Shown piece after piece: positions 9,113 to 18,237 of a stretch of DNA of 64,000 nucleotides. Below the pieces are notes generated by a model. It was not told the DNA's origin and searched no databases. It saw only the letters and a program-made list of their open reading frames with translations. The DNA lies in the NCBI GenBank assembly GCA_947500505.1, contig CANMSL010000004.1:186001-250000 (forward strand), in the 5' to 3' direction. How positions within the stretch are numbered: the stretch's first letter is position 1; the number at the start of each line of letters is the position of its first letter. The position numbers and the translations under genes were made by a program. This DNA is from an uncultured Aquimarina sp. GTDB taxonomy: Bacteria; Bacteroidota; Bacteroidia; Flavobacteriales; Flavobacteriaceae.

Positions 9113-10831
9113 TTGAAACGTATCGTCACTATAAGAAAATACCACTCCGAATTTATTTTTATAATAACAATAGTAGCATCTGTATTTGGATATTCTCAAC
9201 CTTCAAATTTATCAGATACCTTGCTTAAAAGTGATTACAAAGCATTATATGAACAATTTTATATTACGGGAGATAAAAACAAGGAAGCAGAAAAATATGC
9301 ACAAGCCTATTTATTAAAGGCTAAACTTGATAATGATACCTCTCAAGTATTAACCGGATATCATTTATTAGCAGATTTCCACGATCATCATTATGAAATA
9401 GCCTCAAAATATGTGGATAGTGCTATTACATTTAGTAAAAATTTCAAATCCGGGGATTACCCAAGAAGACTTTATGGAAAAAAAGGATATATAGAAAGAG
9501 CTAACGGTAATTTTGACAAAGCACTAGACAATTATCTAAAACAACTGGAGCTTACCGAAGAGTCTCAATACAATTCTCGGCATTTTATACAACAAAACAT
9601 TGCTACATTAAAAATAAAAACAGGATACTACAATGAAGCGAAATCCATCTTAAAAAATTGTTTAAGATATGAAGAAGTACAATTAACATCTAAACAATGG
9701 GACTCTAGTTCGTTTTTTTCAACTATTGCCGAATTGGTAAGTACTTATCGATTAAATAAAGAACTTGACTCTGCTCAATCACTCCATAATCAATATATGA
9801 ACACCCCTGGAATGTATTGGTCGGCGCCTCTATTTATGCTTAATGATGGTATCCTAAAATACGACAGAAAAAACTACACAGAAGCCATTAAAAGTTTAGA
9901 ATCCGCAATTCCTGCTGTAAATAATATAAATAATGATTTTGTATTCGAAATAGACCATAAAATTAATACATACTTATTCCTAGGTAAATCCCATGGAGCG
10001 TTAAATAAAGAAAAACTAAAAATTTACTACTATAAAAAAATTGATTCTATTTCAGAAACAGGATACATTATTCCAGAAACCAGAATCGTATATAAAGAAT
10101 TGGCAGAATATTACAGACAATCAGGAAATATAAAACAACAGCTCACGTATATTAATAAATTGATAAAAGCGGATAGTATTATTGATGCTAACTACGCTTA
10201 TATGAGTAATAAATTTCATAAGCAATACGATATTCCAAAACTTCTTTCCGAGAAAGAGAAAATCATAACTTCTCTCGAAAATGAAAGATCATCAATCTTT
10301 AGTAGATACATAACTCTTTTTGTGATACTTATCCTTACCATACTGTTTCTTGGATATTACTACTATAAACAACATATCTATAAAAAGCGTTTTGAAGAAT
10401 TATTGCAGCTAAATTCTAAAAAAATAGATCCTGTTACAAATCACGCACCTATAAACAAGGTGTCGCTAACCCTCGAAATCCCTGAAGAAACAATAAATTC
10501 TATTTTAAAAAAACTGAATGCTTTTGAACAACAACATAAGTACACCAAAAAAAATACAAGTACGCATAGCCTTGCTAAAAATATAGGAACTAATACCAAA
10601 TATCTATCTAAGATTATACACACTTACAAAGAAAAAAGTTTTAAGCAATACCTCAATGACCTAAGAATTGATTACGCAATACAAAGATTAAAAACCGATC
10701 CTCTTTTTAGAAAATATACGATTAAAGCTATTGCCTATGATTCAGGATTTAACAAGGCCGAATCTTTTTCAAAAGCTTTTTATAAAAGAACTGGCATTTA
10801 TCCTTCCTATTTTATAAAAAAAATAACATAA
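9113..10831 (+). CDS. TPR-containing membrane-bound AraC family regulator
   Basis: A 572-residue one-component regulator. An N-terminal hydrophobic segment (about residues 13-28) precedes a periplasmic TPR-like helical region (about 60-380). A transmembrane helix (FVILILTILFLGYYYY, about 402-417) and a cytoplasmic AraC-type double helix-turn-helix (about 465-572) follow; the latter contains SLAKNIGTNTKYLSKIIH and IKAIAYDSGFNKAESFSKAF. This architecture is common in flavobacteria and links an external cue to transcription. The only usable start is TTG at 9113, as no in-frame ATG lies near. The target genes are unknown; the downstream head-GIN gene is on the same strand, 326 bp away. Confidence 0.85.
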   Translation: MKRIVTIRKYHSEFIFIITIVASVFGYSQPSNLSDTLLKSDYKALYEQFYITGDKNKEAEKYAQAYLLKAKLDNDTSQVLTGYHLLADFHDHHYEIASKYVDSAITFSKNFKSGDYPRRLYGKKGYIERANGNFDKALDNYLKQLELTEESQYNSRHFIQQNIATLKIKTGYYNEAKSILKNCLRYEEVQLTSKQWDSSSFFSTIAELVSTYRLNKELDSAQSLHNQYMNTPGMYWSAPLFMLNDGILKYDRKNYTEAIKSLESAIPAVNNINNDFVFEIDHKINTYLFLGKSHGALNKEKLKIYYYKKIDSISETGYIIPETRIVYKELAEYYRQSGNIKQQLTYINKLIKADSIIDANYAYMSNKFHKQYDIPKLLSEKEKIITSLENERSSIFSRYITLFVILILTILFLGYYYYKQHIYKKRFEELLQLNSKKIDPVTNHAPINKVSLTLEIPEETINSILKKLNAFEQQHKYTKKNTSTHSLAKNIGTNTKYLSKIIHTYKEKSFKQYLNDLRIDYAIQRLKTDPLFRKYTIKAIAYDSGFNKAESFSKAFYKRTGIYPSYFIKKIT

Positions 10832-11157
10832 TAATTTAACTTCTATAATCGAGCAGCCATCACTACTTAAATTGTTAGTATACCTTTTGGATATTCTATA
10901 TTGTCACAGTTTCTTTATAAAGCTGTCTTTTAATACCGTTCCAGACTTAAAATACTCAAATACAACACAGCTATTTTTATTTAGGCAAAAAAATGATAAC
11001 ATATCACATTACGATTAACTTTTATTTTGAAACATAAATAAAAAAGGTAAATTTTGGTAGGTAATTTTAAGTCAGAAATAGTATAATATGTAAATTTAAT
11101 GTTGAAATTATACTTAAACACAAAAAACACTGTTTAAAAAAATAAACTTCATACAAA
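10832..11157. other. Intergenic region without recognisable gene
   Basis: 326 bp of AT-rich sequence between the AraC-type regulator and the second head-GIN gene. I see no open frame, tRNA or strong hairpin. It presumably carries the promoter of the head-GIN gene, but no clean TAnnTTTG box is present. Confidence 0.4.
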
Positions 11158-12018
11158 ATGAAAACACTACTGTTACCCTTATTTTCTATTTTCTTTTTAG
11201 GAACCGCATATGCTCAGAAAGAGCGTATAAAAGGAAATAAAATTGTTATGACTGAAGAAAAGATTGTTGATCCTTTTCATACTATCGAAGTACATGATAA
11301 TTTTGAGGTATCAATTGATGAAGACAGCGACCATATTATTAAAATTGAAGCTGATAGCAACCTTCAGGAATTTATTGAAGTAGAAATAGCGGACAGTATT
11401 TTGATAATAAAATCCAGTAAAGATTTTCGACGTGCCAAAGCTCTAAATATAAAAATTTCATTTGCTTCAGAATTACAAAAGATCAGCACTTACGATAAAG
11501 TAATCCTTAAGTCATTAGCACCCATAAAATCCTCAGAACTCAGTGTGGAGACTCATGACAACTCTGAAGTGTTTTTAACAGTAGATACGGGAAAAATAGC
11601 AGCTACTACCAACGGAAAATCAGAACTGGACTTACACACAAATACCGAGGAAGCATTTTATCAGGTAAATGAAAATTCTGAGTTAAAGGGAATCGTTACC
11701 GCAGATAGTTTAAAAGTAGATCTGTATCAGAAAGGCTATGCAAAACTGGAAGGAAATGTCAGATCTATGTTGGTTAGAGCAGATGGGGACACTGATTTTT
11801 ATGGTGAAAAGTTAACTTCAGACAGAACTTCGATCATTGTTGAAGGTACTGGCGATTGCTATCTGTTAACGAATCAGGAAATCACCATTGAAGCTAAAGA
11901 CGAAACTGAAATTTATTTGCTCGGAGAGCCTAAAATTAATATAACACTATTTGCAAACGAAGCAACTCTTTACAAGAAAAAGATGGATTATAGTCCCGGT
12001 ATATTAGGATTAAAGTAA
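11158..12018 (+). CDS. Head-GIN (DUF2807) domain exported protein
   Basis: A 286-residue protein with signal peptide MKTLLLPLFSIFFLGTAYAQ. The following GNKIVMTEEKIVDPFHTIEV and ISFASELQKISTYDKVILKS segments match the start and middle of the DUF2807 fold. It lacks the ATSGA repeats of the paralogue at 3973-4692 and has no lipobox cysteine, so it is probably periplasmic or handled differently. It follows the TPR-AraC gene on the same strand and ends 8 bp before a strong terminator, so it is transcribed alone or with the regulator. Function unknown. Confidence 0.8.
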   Translation: MKTLLLPLFSIFFLGTAYAQKERIKGNKIVMTEEKIVDPFHTIEVHDNFEVSIDEDSDHIIKIEADSNLQEFIEVEIADSILIIKSSKDFRRAKALNIKISFASELQKISTYDKVILKSLAPIKSSELSVETHDNSEVFLTVDTGKIAATTNGKSELDLHTNTEEAFYQVNENSELKGIVTADSLKVDLYQKGYAKLEGNVRSMLVRADGDTDFYGEKLTSDRTSIIVEGTGDCYLLTNQEITIEAKDETEIYLLGEPKINITLFANEATLYKKKMDYSPGILGLK

Positions 12019-12026
12019 AAAGTATA

Positions 12027-12062
12027 AGACCTTGTGTTTCTATAAACACAAGGTCTTTTTTT
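12027..12062 (+). terminator. Rho-independent terminator after head-GIN gene
   Basis: A perfect 13-bp stem (12027-12039 with 12044-12056, AGACCTTGTGTTT and its complement) encloses a 4-nt loop and is followed by a run of eight T (12055-12062). It lies between convergent genes and may also stop trxB readthrough. Confidence 0.92.
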
Positions 12063-12081
12063 GCATCTTAATCTGAAAAAA

Positions 12082-13050
12082 TTATGCAGAAACCTCTTCA
12101 CTGGTTTCTACAGTAGCCAAGTATCTTTCTGCATCTAATGCAGCCATACATCCTGTACCAGCTGCGGTAATTGCTTGTCGATATTCTTTGTCCTGGACAT
12201 CACCCGAAGCAAAAACACCCGGAATGTTGGTTTTAGTAGATTTGCCTTTGGTAATGATATATCCCGTATCATCCATATCGATTTGTCCTTTAAAAATATC
12301 AGTGTTAGGCTTATGTCCAATTGCAATAAATAAACCGGTAATAGATATCTCTGACTTCTCTCCTGTTTGGTTGTTTACCATTCGTAAACCTTCTACTACC
12401 TGATCACCTAATACCTCATCTACCTCTGTATTATAAAGCACCTTAAGATTTGGAGTGTTATTCACACGGTGTTGCATCGCTTTAGAAGCTTTCATATAAT
12501 CTTTGCGTACTAACATCGTAACACTGGAGCAGATGTTCGACAAGTAGGTAGCTTCTTCTGCTGCTGTATCACCTGCACCAACGATTGCTACATCCTGACC
12601 TTTATAAAAGAACCCATCACAAACCGCACACGCAGAAACTCCACCTCCACGCAATTTCTGTTCGCTAGGCAATCCCAAATATTTAGCAGTTGCACCTGTG
12701 GAAATAATAACCGATTCTGCTTCGATTTCTTTAGCATTATCTACGGTAACTTTATGAATCCCACCAACTTCCTTACTAAATTCTACAGCAGTCACCATTC
12801 CGATACGAACTTCTGTACCAAAACGCTCTGCTTGCTGCTGCAATTGTACCATCATCGTTGGCCCATCTATACCTTCAGGATATCCGGGAAAATTATCCAC
12901 CTCTGTTGTAGTGGTCAACTGCCCACCTGGTTCCATACCAGTATACATTACCGGTTTAAGATCAGCTCTTGCTGCATATATTGCCGCAGTGTATCCTGCA
13001 GGTCCTGAGCCTATGATAAGGCATTTGATTCTTTCTATAGTATCTGACAT
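12082..13050 (-). CDS. trxB: Thioredoxin-disulfide reductase
   Basis: A 322-residue flavoprotein that passes electrons from NADPH through FAD to thioredoxin in the cytoplasm. The FAD-binding motif GSGPAGYTAAIYAARA (residues 14-29), the redox-active CAVC disulfide (Cys141 and Cys144), the NADPH-binding GAGDTAAEEA and the terminal FAD motif ASGDVQDKEYRQA are all present and in the usual order. The length is normal for low-molecular-weight bacterial TrxB. It is monocistronic and convergent with the head-GIN gene. No thioredoxin gene is nearby. Confidence 0.97.
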   Translation of the reverse strand: MSDTIERIKCLIIGSGPAGYTAAIYAARADLKPVMYTGMEPGGQLTTTTEVDNFPGYPEGIDGPTMMVQLQQQAERFGTEVRIGMVTAVEFSKEVGGIHKVTVDNAKEIEAESVIISTGATAKYLGLPSEQKLRGGGVSACAVCDGFFYKGQDVAIVGAGDTAAEEATYLSNICSSVTMLVRKDYMKASKAMQHRVNNTPNLKVLYNTEVDEVLGDQVVEGLRMVNNQTGEKSEISITGLFIAIGHKPNTDIFKGQIDMDDTGYIITKGKSTKTNIPGVFASGDVQDKEYRQAITAAGTGCMAALDAERYLATVETSEEVSA

Positions 13051-13348
13051 AATCTTTTTCGTTTTAACTGATGTAAAAGTAGCAATTTGAAGATAAACCT
13101 TACACGAAAGTTATTAAGAATTGTTATAGACTTATAGACATCATAAATAAATATTAAAGTGAAATGCACGAATGAATTACCCTTATATATTTGTAAAAAA
13201 CCAACCAAGACCGTGCGAAGTCTTTTTATTGTTATCACTATCACTCTTTAATCAGGACTATATTCACAAAAAGGAAAAATTGCTAAAAATCGGTCCAAAA
13301 ATTATAATTTGAATTAGATATCCTACATTTATTCCAAAATTGAGAAAA

Positions 13349-13969
13349 ATGACACTTTTCGATACGCTGGATATTTTGGGAACCATTGCCTTTGCCATTT
13401 CGGGAGCTCTGAGTGCTATGAATAGAAGATTAGACCTTTTTGGCATCTTTATTATCGCTTTTGTCACGGCTATTGGCGGAGGAACACTAAGGGATGTGCT
13501 AATTGGAGCAACACCGGTATCGTGGATGGAAAACACAGTAAACTTATATCTAATTGGGGGAGTCACCGGTATATCCATCGTCCTAAGAAATAAGTTGGAT
13601 TACCTCAAGAAATCCCTTTTCCTGTTTGATACTATTGGACTAGGGATTTTCACCATTATAGGTGTCGAAGCTGGAATACAAACAGATCTTGATCCGATCA
13701 TATCAGTGGCGCTGGGAACGATGACAGGATGCTTTGGAGGAGTGATCAGAGATATTTTATGTAATGAAATTCCGGTAATTTTTAGAAAAGAGGTCTATGC
13801 AACTGCCTCAATCGCCGGCGGAATTTGTTTTATGATATTATATAAATTAGATGCTCCTATTACTATGATACACATAACCACTACCCTTTTGATTATTGTG
13901 ATACGATTAATAGTGGTAAAATATAAAATTTCCCTACCTATGTTTACAGTAAAAAATCAAGAAAATTAA
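13349..13969 (+). CDS. Trimeric intracellular cation (TRIC) channel family / UPF0126 membrane protein
   Basis: A 206-residue membrane protein with about seven helices made of two repeats. Each repeat carries the glycine-rich family motif: AISGALSAMNRR with AIGGGTLRDVLIG in the first, and TGCFGGVIRDILCNEIP in the second. Bacterial TRIC homologues conduct monovalent cations. The ATG at 13349 is preferred over an in-frame TTG at 13340. The next gene starts 9 bp after the stop, so the two are probably co-transcribed. Confidence 0.88.
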   Translation: MTLFDTLDILGTIAFAISGALSAMNRRLDLFGIFIIAFVTAIGGGTLRDVLIGATPVSWMENTVNLYLIGGVTGISIVLRNKLDYLKKSLFLFDTIGLGIFTIIGVEAGIQTDLDPIISVALGTMTGCFGGVIRDILCNEIPVIFRKEVYATASIAGGICFMILYKLDAPITMIHITTTLLIIVIRLIVVKYKISLPMFTVKNQEN

Positions 13970-13978
13970 ACTTTTTTC

Positions 13979-14392
13979 ATGAAAACACACTTTGACTTTA
14001 ACGATTCGGTATTCGAAAAACAATTTAAAGAAGGTATTCTTGACCCCTCACTGTTTACACATCAGGCACATTTAAGATTGGCCTGGATATACATCAATAA
14101 ATATGCTATCGATCTAGCCTGCTTAGAAGTTTCTACTCAGATCCTTGCATATGTAACCAAATTAGGAGCGGTGGATAAATTTAACAAAACACTGACAATT
14201 GCCGCCGTTAAAACCGTGAATCACTTTGCTCGAAAATCGAAATCAAATAACTTTCGGGATTTTATTACTGAATTTCCCAGGTTGTCCCATAATTTTAAAG
14301 AATTGATAGATGCTCATTATGGATTTGACATATTCAATTCTGAAAAAGCCAAAACGCAATATTTACCACCCGACTTACTACCCTACTCTTAA
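13979..14392 (+). CDS. Conserved hypothetical protein
   Basis: A 137-residue soluble, largely helical protein that I cannot assign to a named family with confidence. The segment DPSLFTHQAHLRLAWIYI (about residues 22-39) looks like a conserved motif with two histidines. No signal peptide or membrane helix is seen. It begins 9 bp after the TRIC-type channel gene and probably forms a two-gene operon with it. Confidence 0.65.
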   Translation: MKTHFDFNDSVFEKQFKEGILDPSLFTHQAHLRLAWIYINKYAIDLACLEVSTQILAYVTKLGAVDKFNKTLTIAAVKTVNHFARKSKSNNFRDFITEFPRLSHNFKELIDAHYGFDIFNSEKAKTQYLPPDLLPYS

Positions 14393-14737
14393 TCCAATAA
14401 AACTTATCTATTTTTAAGTTGTTTTGTCCTTTAGGAATTCTCTCGCTTGCTCGTTATTCTATTTTATAGAAAACACTAACACTTACTTTCATCAATTCAG
14501 AGCTGAATGACTTGCTCGTTCTAAACAACGATAACTATCAAGTGACAATAAAAATAAGCAGATAAAGAGTTCTCTGATCTGTTCAATATTGATTACTAAT
14601 GCTAAAAAATTCAACAGCACTATTCTAAATATTAGTATAAACATCCGCAAGTAAGAAAATAAGCAATAACGTAATAATTTCTTTGGAAATCGACACTTTT
14701 TAAGCTATGTTCGTATGCTAAGAAAAGAAGTCACACA
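14393..14737. other. Intergenic region with a short direct repeat
   Basis: 345 bp upstream of fabV without a gene. It contains the 10-bp direct repeat CTTGCTCGTT at 14446-14455 and 14511-14520, and a small palindrome ATTCAGAGCTGAAT at 14495-14508. Either could be a regulator site for fabV, but nothing shows this directly. Confidence 0.4.
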
Positions 14738-15931
14738 ATGATCATAGAACCAAGAACCCGCGGATTTATCTGCCTCACAGCTCATCCCACCGGATGCGAA
14801 CAAAACGTACTCAATCAAATCGAATATATCAAATCCAAAGGAGCTATCGATGGCCCAAAAAATGTATTAGTGATCGGTGCTTCTACAGGTTTTGGTTTGG
14901 CTTCCAGAATCACCAGCGCATTTGGTTCTAATGCTGCTACTATTGGCGTATTTTTAGAAAAACCTCCTAAACCAAACAGGCCTGCATCACCCGGATGGTA
15001 TAACAGTGCTGCTTTCGAAACCCAGGCACATCAAGCAGGATTATATGCCAAAAGTATCAATGGAGATGCATTTTCTAATGAGATTAAACAACAAACGATT
15101 GAACTGATCAAAAAAGATCTGGGACAAGTAGACATGGTAATTTACAGTTTGGCTTCTCCGGTACGTGTACATCCCGAAACAGGAATTAAACATAAATCAG
15201 TTTTAAAACCTATTGGAGATCCCTATACTAATAAAACTGTGGATTTTCATACTGGAGATATCTCGCAAATAGCTATCGACCCGGCATCAGAAGATGATAT
15301 CGAAAATACGGTGGCCGTAATGGGTGGCGAAGATTGGAAATTCTGGATTGATGCGTTGCAAAAAGAAAACCTATTGGCTCCGGGAGCAAAAACGGTGGCC
15401 TACTCCTATATCGGACCAAAACTTACAGAACCTGTATACAGAAAAGGAACGATTGGACGCGCCAAAGACGATCTCGAAGCCACCGCATTTGATATTACAG
15501 AATCGTTAGAAGCCATTAACGGAAAAGCGTATGTATCTGTGAACAAAGCGTTGGTAACCCAGGCAAGTTCTGCCATTCCGGTAATTCCTTTATACATCTC
15601 GCTGTTATACAAAATTATGAAAGAAAATGAGGTACACGAGGGATGTATCGAGCAAATGCAACGACTGTTTGCAGATAGATTATATGGCAGTGGCGAAATT
15701 GCGACCGATGATAAAGGCAGAATACGGGTAGATGATTGGGAGATGCGCGAAGATATCCAGGCAAAAATTAAAGAATTATGGGATAGTGCTACTACCGAAA
15801 CCTTAGCAGACATCGGCGACCTGGAAGGATATAGCACCGATTTTTTTAACTTGTTTGGTTTTAAAGTAGCTGGAGTAGACTATGACCAGGATGTAAATGA
15901 GCTAGTAGATATCCCCGGATTACAATCGTAA
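14738..15931 (+). CDS. fabV: Trans-2-enoyl-ACP/CoA reductase FabV
   Basis: A 397-residue NADH-dependent reductase for the last step of the fatty-acid elongation cycle; it is a triclosan-tolerant alternative to FabI. The N-terminal IIEPRTRGFICLTAHPTGC signature, the cofactor-binding loop GASTGFGLASR (residues 47-57) and the FabV-type catalytic pair Tyr234-X8-Lys243 (YRKGTIGRAK) are all visible. The eight-residue spacing separates FabV from FabI and FabL. The length matches the family. It is transcribed alone and marks the left edge of the accessory island. Confidence 0.96.
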   Translation: MIIEPRTRGFICLTAHPTGCEQNVLNQIEYIKSKGAIDGPKNVLVIGASTGFGLASRITSAFGSNAATIGVFLEKPPKPNRPASPGWYNSAAFETQAHQAGLYAKSINGDAFSNEIKQQTIELIKKDLGQVDMVIYSLASPVRVHPETGIKHKSVLKPIGDPYTNKTVDFHTGDISQIAIDPASEDDIENTVAVMGGEDWKFWIDALQKENLLAPGAKTVAYSYIGPKLTEPVYRKGTIGRAKDDLEATAFDITESLEAINGKAYVSVNKALVTQASSAIPVIPLYISLLYKIMKENEVHEGCIEQMQRLFADRLYGSGEIATDDKGRIRVDDWEMREDIQAKIKELWDSATTETLADIGDLEGYSTDFFNLFGFKVAGVDYDQDVNELVDIPGLQS

Positions 15932-15986
15932 AATTTCTATTCATTATGTATAAACAATATCCTTTGTATGATTCATAAGGGGATTT

Positions 15987-16080
15987 TTCTCTTATATTTA
16001 TCAGAAATTGATTAGCAACCATTGAATTAAACGTTTATTAAACGTTTAATTCAATGGTTATAAGTATTTTTATAAGAGAA
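15987..16080. repeat. Nested inverted repeats after fabV
   Basis: A perfect palindromic hairpin with 20-bp arms (16017-16036 and 16040-16059; AACCATTGAATTAAACGTTT and its complement) and a 3-nt loop sits inside an outer 10-bp inverted pair, TTCTCTTATA (15987-15996) and TATAAGAGAA (16071-16080). The stem could end fabV transcription, but it is not directly followed by a long T-run. The length and nesting look more like a small mobile or structured element. Confidence 0.7.
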
Positions 16081-16196
16081 ATATACCACATTGGGTATAT
16101 TTAATTGTTATAAGCAATTTCTTAAAATATTTAAGTAACATTTGGTTACCAAGACACATATATACAAAGAATAAATAATAACTGAAAAATAAAAAA

Positions 16197-17162
16197 ATGA
16201 AAAAGACGATTTTATTAATTGCCATTGTTGGGACCATATTTGGTATTAGAGCACAAGAAAATAAAATAGAACTTGATCCGAAAGGTTCTGCAGGAGGAGA
16301 TTTAATAGGCTTAAAAGTAACGGAGACTGGTAATAATACAACTAGACTACACATATATAAAAATTTTACTGGAGATAATAGTGATAAAGATCTTCTAACA
16401 ATTGATGCATCTGGAAATACAATGCGAACAGGAACTTCTAAGCTTTTCTGGGATCCGCAAGGAAATGCTGGCGGTGATTATATAGGTTTTAAAGTTACAG
16501 AAACAGGTAATAATAAATCAAAATTACATATTTATAGAAATTTCACAGGAGATAATAGCGATATCGACCTTTTTACGGTTAGTAATTCTGGAAGTATTCA
16601 GTTTAAAGAGAATGCTAATTTAACAGGTAGTTCGAGAATTCAGTGGGATCCGCAAGGAAGTGCTGGAGGCGATTTTATTGGATTTAAAGTTTCGGAATCA
16701 GGTAATAATACAACTAAATTACACATATTTAGAAACTTTACTGGAGATAGTCAAGATATTGATCGATTAGTAATTAATGCGAATGGATATGTAGGAATTG
16801 GAACTTCAAATCCAGATATGAAATTAACAGTAAAAGGGAATATTCACGCAGAAGAGGTTAAAATTGATCTTAATGTTCCAGCTCCTGATTATGTTTTTAA
16901 AGAAGGATATCATTTAAGAACTATCGAAGAAGTGGAAAAATTTATTGTAAAGAATAGTCATTTACCTGAAATCCCATCAGCGAAAGAATTTGAAAAAAAT
17001 GGAGTGATGCAAGCTGAAATGGATATGAGTCTCCTTAAAAAAATAGAGGAATTAACTCTTTATACGATTGCTCAAGAAAAGAAGATAAAGGAATTAGAAT
17101 CTCTAAATAAAAAAATTCTTGAATTACAATCAAGGTTAGAAAAGTTAGAATCTGAAAAATAA
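16197..17162 (+). CDS. Secreted repeat protein with C-terminal tail-fibre-like coiled coil
   Basis: A 321-residue exported protein (signal peptide MKKTILLIAIVGTIFGIRAQ). Three repeats follow at about residues 26-68, 85-127 and 150-192. Each has the pattern DPxGxAGGDxIGxKVxExGNN, LHIxxNFTGD and an aspartate-rich end. Residues 197-321 match the terminal domain common on flavobacterial surface proteins: GYVGIGTSNPDMKLTVKG, HAEEVKIDLNVPAPDYVF, HLPEIPSAKEF, then a coiled coil (about 272-321). That domain resembles phage tail-fibre ends and probably trimerises. The copy is short compared with relatives of 400 to over 1000 residues. It is the first gene of the accessory island. Confidence 0.8.
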   Translation: MKKTILLIAIVGTIFGIRAQENKIELDPKGSAGGDLIGLKVTETGNNTTRLHIYKNFTGDNSDKDLLTIDASGNTMRTGTSKLFWDPQGNAGGDYIGFKVTETGNNKSKLHIYRNFTGDNSDIDLFTVSNSGSIQFKENANLTGSSRIQWDPQGSAGGDFIGFKVSESGNNTTKLHIFRNFTGDSQDIDRLVINANGYVGIGTSNPDMKLTVKGNIHAEEVKIDLNVPAPDYVFKEGYHLRTIEEVEKFIVKNSHLPEIPSAKEFEKNGVMQAEMDMSLLKKIEELTLYTIAQEKKIKELESLNKKILELQSRLEKLESEK

Positions 17163-17166
17163 AAAA

Positions 17167-17240
17167 GCTTATAACATGAATGTATGAAGTCATAATGCCC
17201 TTCGGGACATTACGAACTCATACATCAACCGTTGTGTAGC
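17167..17240. repeat. attC-like palindromic element after the repeat-protein gene
   Basis: Starts 4 bp after a stop codon with GCTTATAACA and ends with GTTGTGTAGC (17231-17240), which is nearly the inverse complement of the start. Inside, TGTATGAAGTCATAATGCCC and GGGACATTACGAACTCATACA pair around a TTC loop (17181-17223). The bulged long hairpin with inverse-related ends resembles integron attC sites, but the classical RYYYAAC/GTTRRRY cores are not matched exactly. Confidence 0.45.
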
Positions 17241-17266
17241 ATTGAAACAAAACTTAGATACAACTA

Positions 17267-17980
17267 ATGAATATCTTAAAAAAATATCAAGATTTTAAAG
17301 ACGAAATTTTATCTCATCCCGAATTAAATCAACATAATAAAGGAAGCGAGCATAAGTGGAATGAACCTAAAAGACTGGCTGGAGAGGAAGTGATGGAAAT
17401 GCTACTCGAAGATTTGGAACTGGACTTTGATATAAAACTTGACGAAAGCGAACAAAAATATATCTTATTTGCTGGCTCTTCATTGGTATGGCATCATACT
17501 GATAATGAATTTATATATGGTGGATTTAAAATAAATGGCTTGTGGGAATCTTTAGTTTTACAATCCGACTTTTGGAAAATTGATTTTAGTCTTGCACCTG
17601 ACCAAAAAGTCCCAGATGACTTAAAACATTTTAAGAAACTCAATTGGTTTGAAAGACAAGCTTGGGGAGATGACGAGCGTTTTGGCTGTTTTATAAGAGA
17701 AAAAGGTGTTTTTCCACCAAAAATTGTATTTTTTGACAAAAACTGGTACACGGAAATGGACTTGTCATTAGAAGACTATTTTGAAGCAATGTTCGCAACT
17801 TGTGCAGTTAAAGGATGGCAGTATTTCTATATTGATTTGGACAACAACATCCCTCATTTAGATAAAGCTCTTGAAGATATGGAGAAAGCAGTAAGACTAT
17901 TACCTAAAATATTCCCTAAAAGAAATTTTGAATACCATCGAAAACAATTGATTGAAATAAAAACCAAACTGAATAAGTAA
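17267..17980 (+). CDS. Hypothetical protein of the accessory island
   Basis: A 237-residue soluble acidic protein that I cannot assign. The middle part (YILFAGSSLVWHHTDNEFIYGG, about residues 65-86, in pieces) and the many tryptophans recall SUKH/SMI1-like immunity proteins, but this is only a resemblance. There is no signal peptide. It lies between an attC-like palindrome and the motif GCTACATAACA at 17982-17992, so it is arranged like a gene cassette. Confidence 0.6.
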   Translation: MNILKKYQDFKDEILSHPELNQHNKGSEHKWNEPKRLAGEEVMEMLLEDLELDFDIKLDESEQKYILFAGSSLVWHHTDNEFIYGGFKINGLWESLVLQSDFWKIDFSLAPDQKVPDDLKHFKKLNWFERQAWGDDERFGCFIREKGVFPPKIVFFDKNWYTEMDLSLEDYFEAMFATCAVKGWQYFYIDLDNNIPHLDKALEDMEKAVRLLPKIFPKRNFEYHRKQLIEIKTKLNK

Positions 17981-17981
17981 C

Positions 17982-18051
17982 GCTACATAACAAGGGCTAT
18001 AAACAATTGCTATTACTGGCCTATCTTGAAAATCTCTGCGAAATTTTCAGC
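17982..18051. other. Cassette-like boundary motif truncated by repeat copy 1
   Basis: GCTACATAACA starts 1 bp after the preceding stop codon and parallels GCTTATAACA (17167) and GCTCATAACA (22474), each just after an island ORF. The expected pairing half is missing because the 107-bp repeat begins at 18052. Confidence 0.35.
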
Positions 18052-18158
18052 TTTCTTTGATCAAAGAAACCTAAGACATAAACAACAATCGACAAGGTTA
18101 GAAACTAATTTAGTGTAAACACCTAATCTTTAACTTGTGTAAACTATGTATCTTAACG
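18052..18158 (+). repeat. 107-bp direct repeat, copy 1
   Basis: Matches 21461-21567 with only three mismatches. It starts with the palindrome TTTCTTTGATCAAAGAAA and contains two TGTAAAC motifs. In copy 2 the palindrome encodes the last residues of a transposase fragment; here only these last codons remain, so the repeat is probably the 3' end of an insertion sequence. Confidence 0.85.
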
Positions 18159-18188
18159 AACACCAAGCCAATCCCTAAAATATTAATT

Positions 18189-18218
18189 TTGAATTTATAC
18201 CAATAGTTGGTATATTTG
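18189..18218 (+). promoter_or_regulatory. parDE promoter with overlapping operator
   Basis: TTG (18189-18191), a 19-bp spacer and TATATTTG (18211-18218) make a textbook Bacteroidota promoter 20 bp before parD. The inverted repeat TATACCA-5 bp-TGGTATA (18196-18202 and 18208-18214) lies across the spacer and into the -7 box. It is the expected position for autorepression by ParD or the ParDE complex. Confidence 0.7.
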
Positions 18219-18237
18219 ATTTGTCTAAAATAGAGTT

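Noticed and set aside
15406..15837. 143-residue open frame on the minus strand inside fabV
   Set aside because: It lies wholly within the well-supported fabV gene, is low in family-like features and arises from the codon use of the opposite strand.
17181..17225. Hairpin after the repeat-protein gene as an ordinary terminator
   Set aside because: There is no T-run after the stem, and the hairpin is enclosed by inverse-related ends (GCTTATAACA, GTTGTGTAGC), so an attC-like element explains it better.
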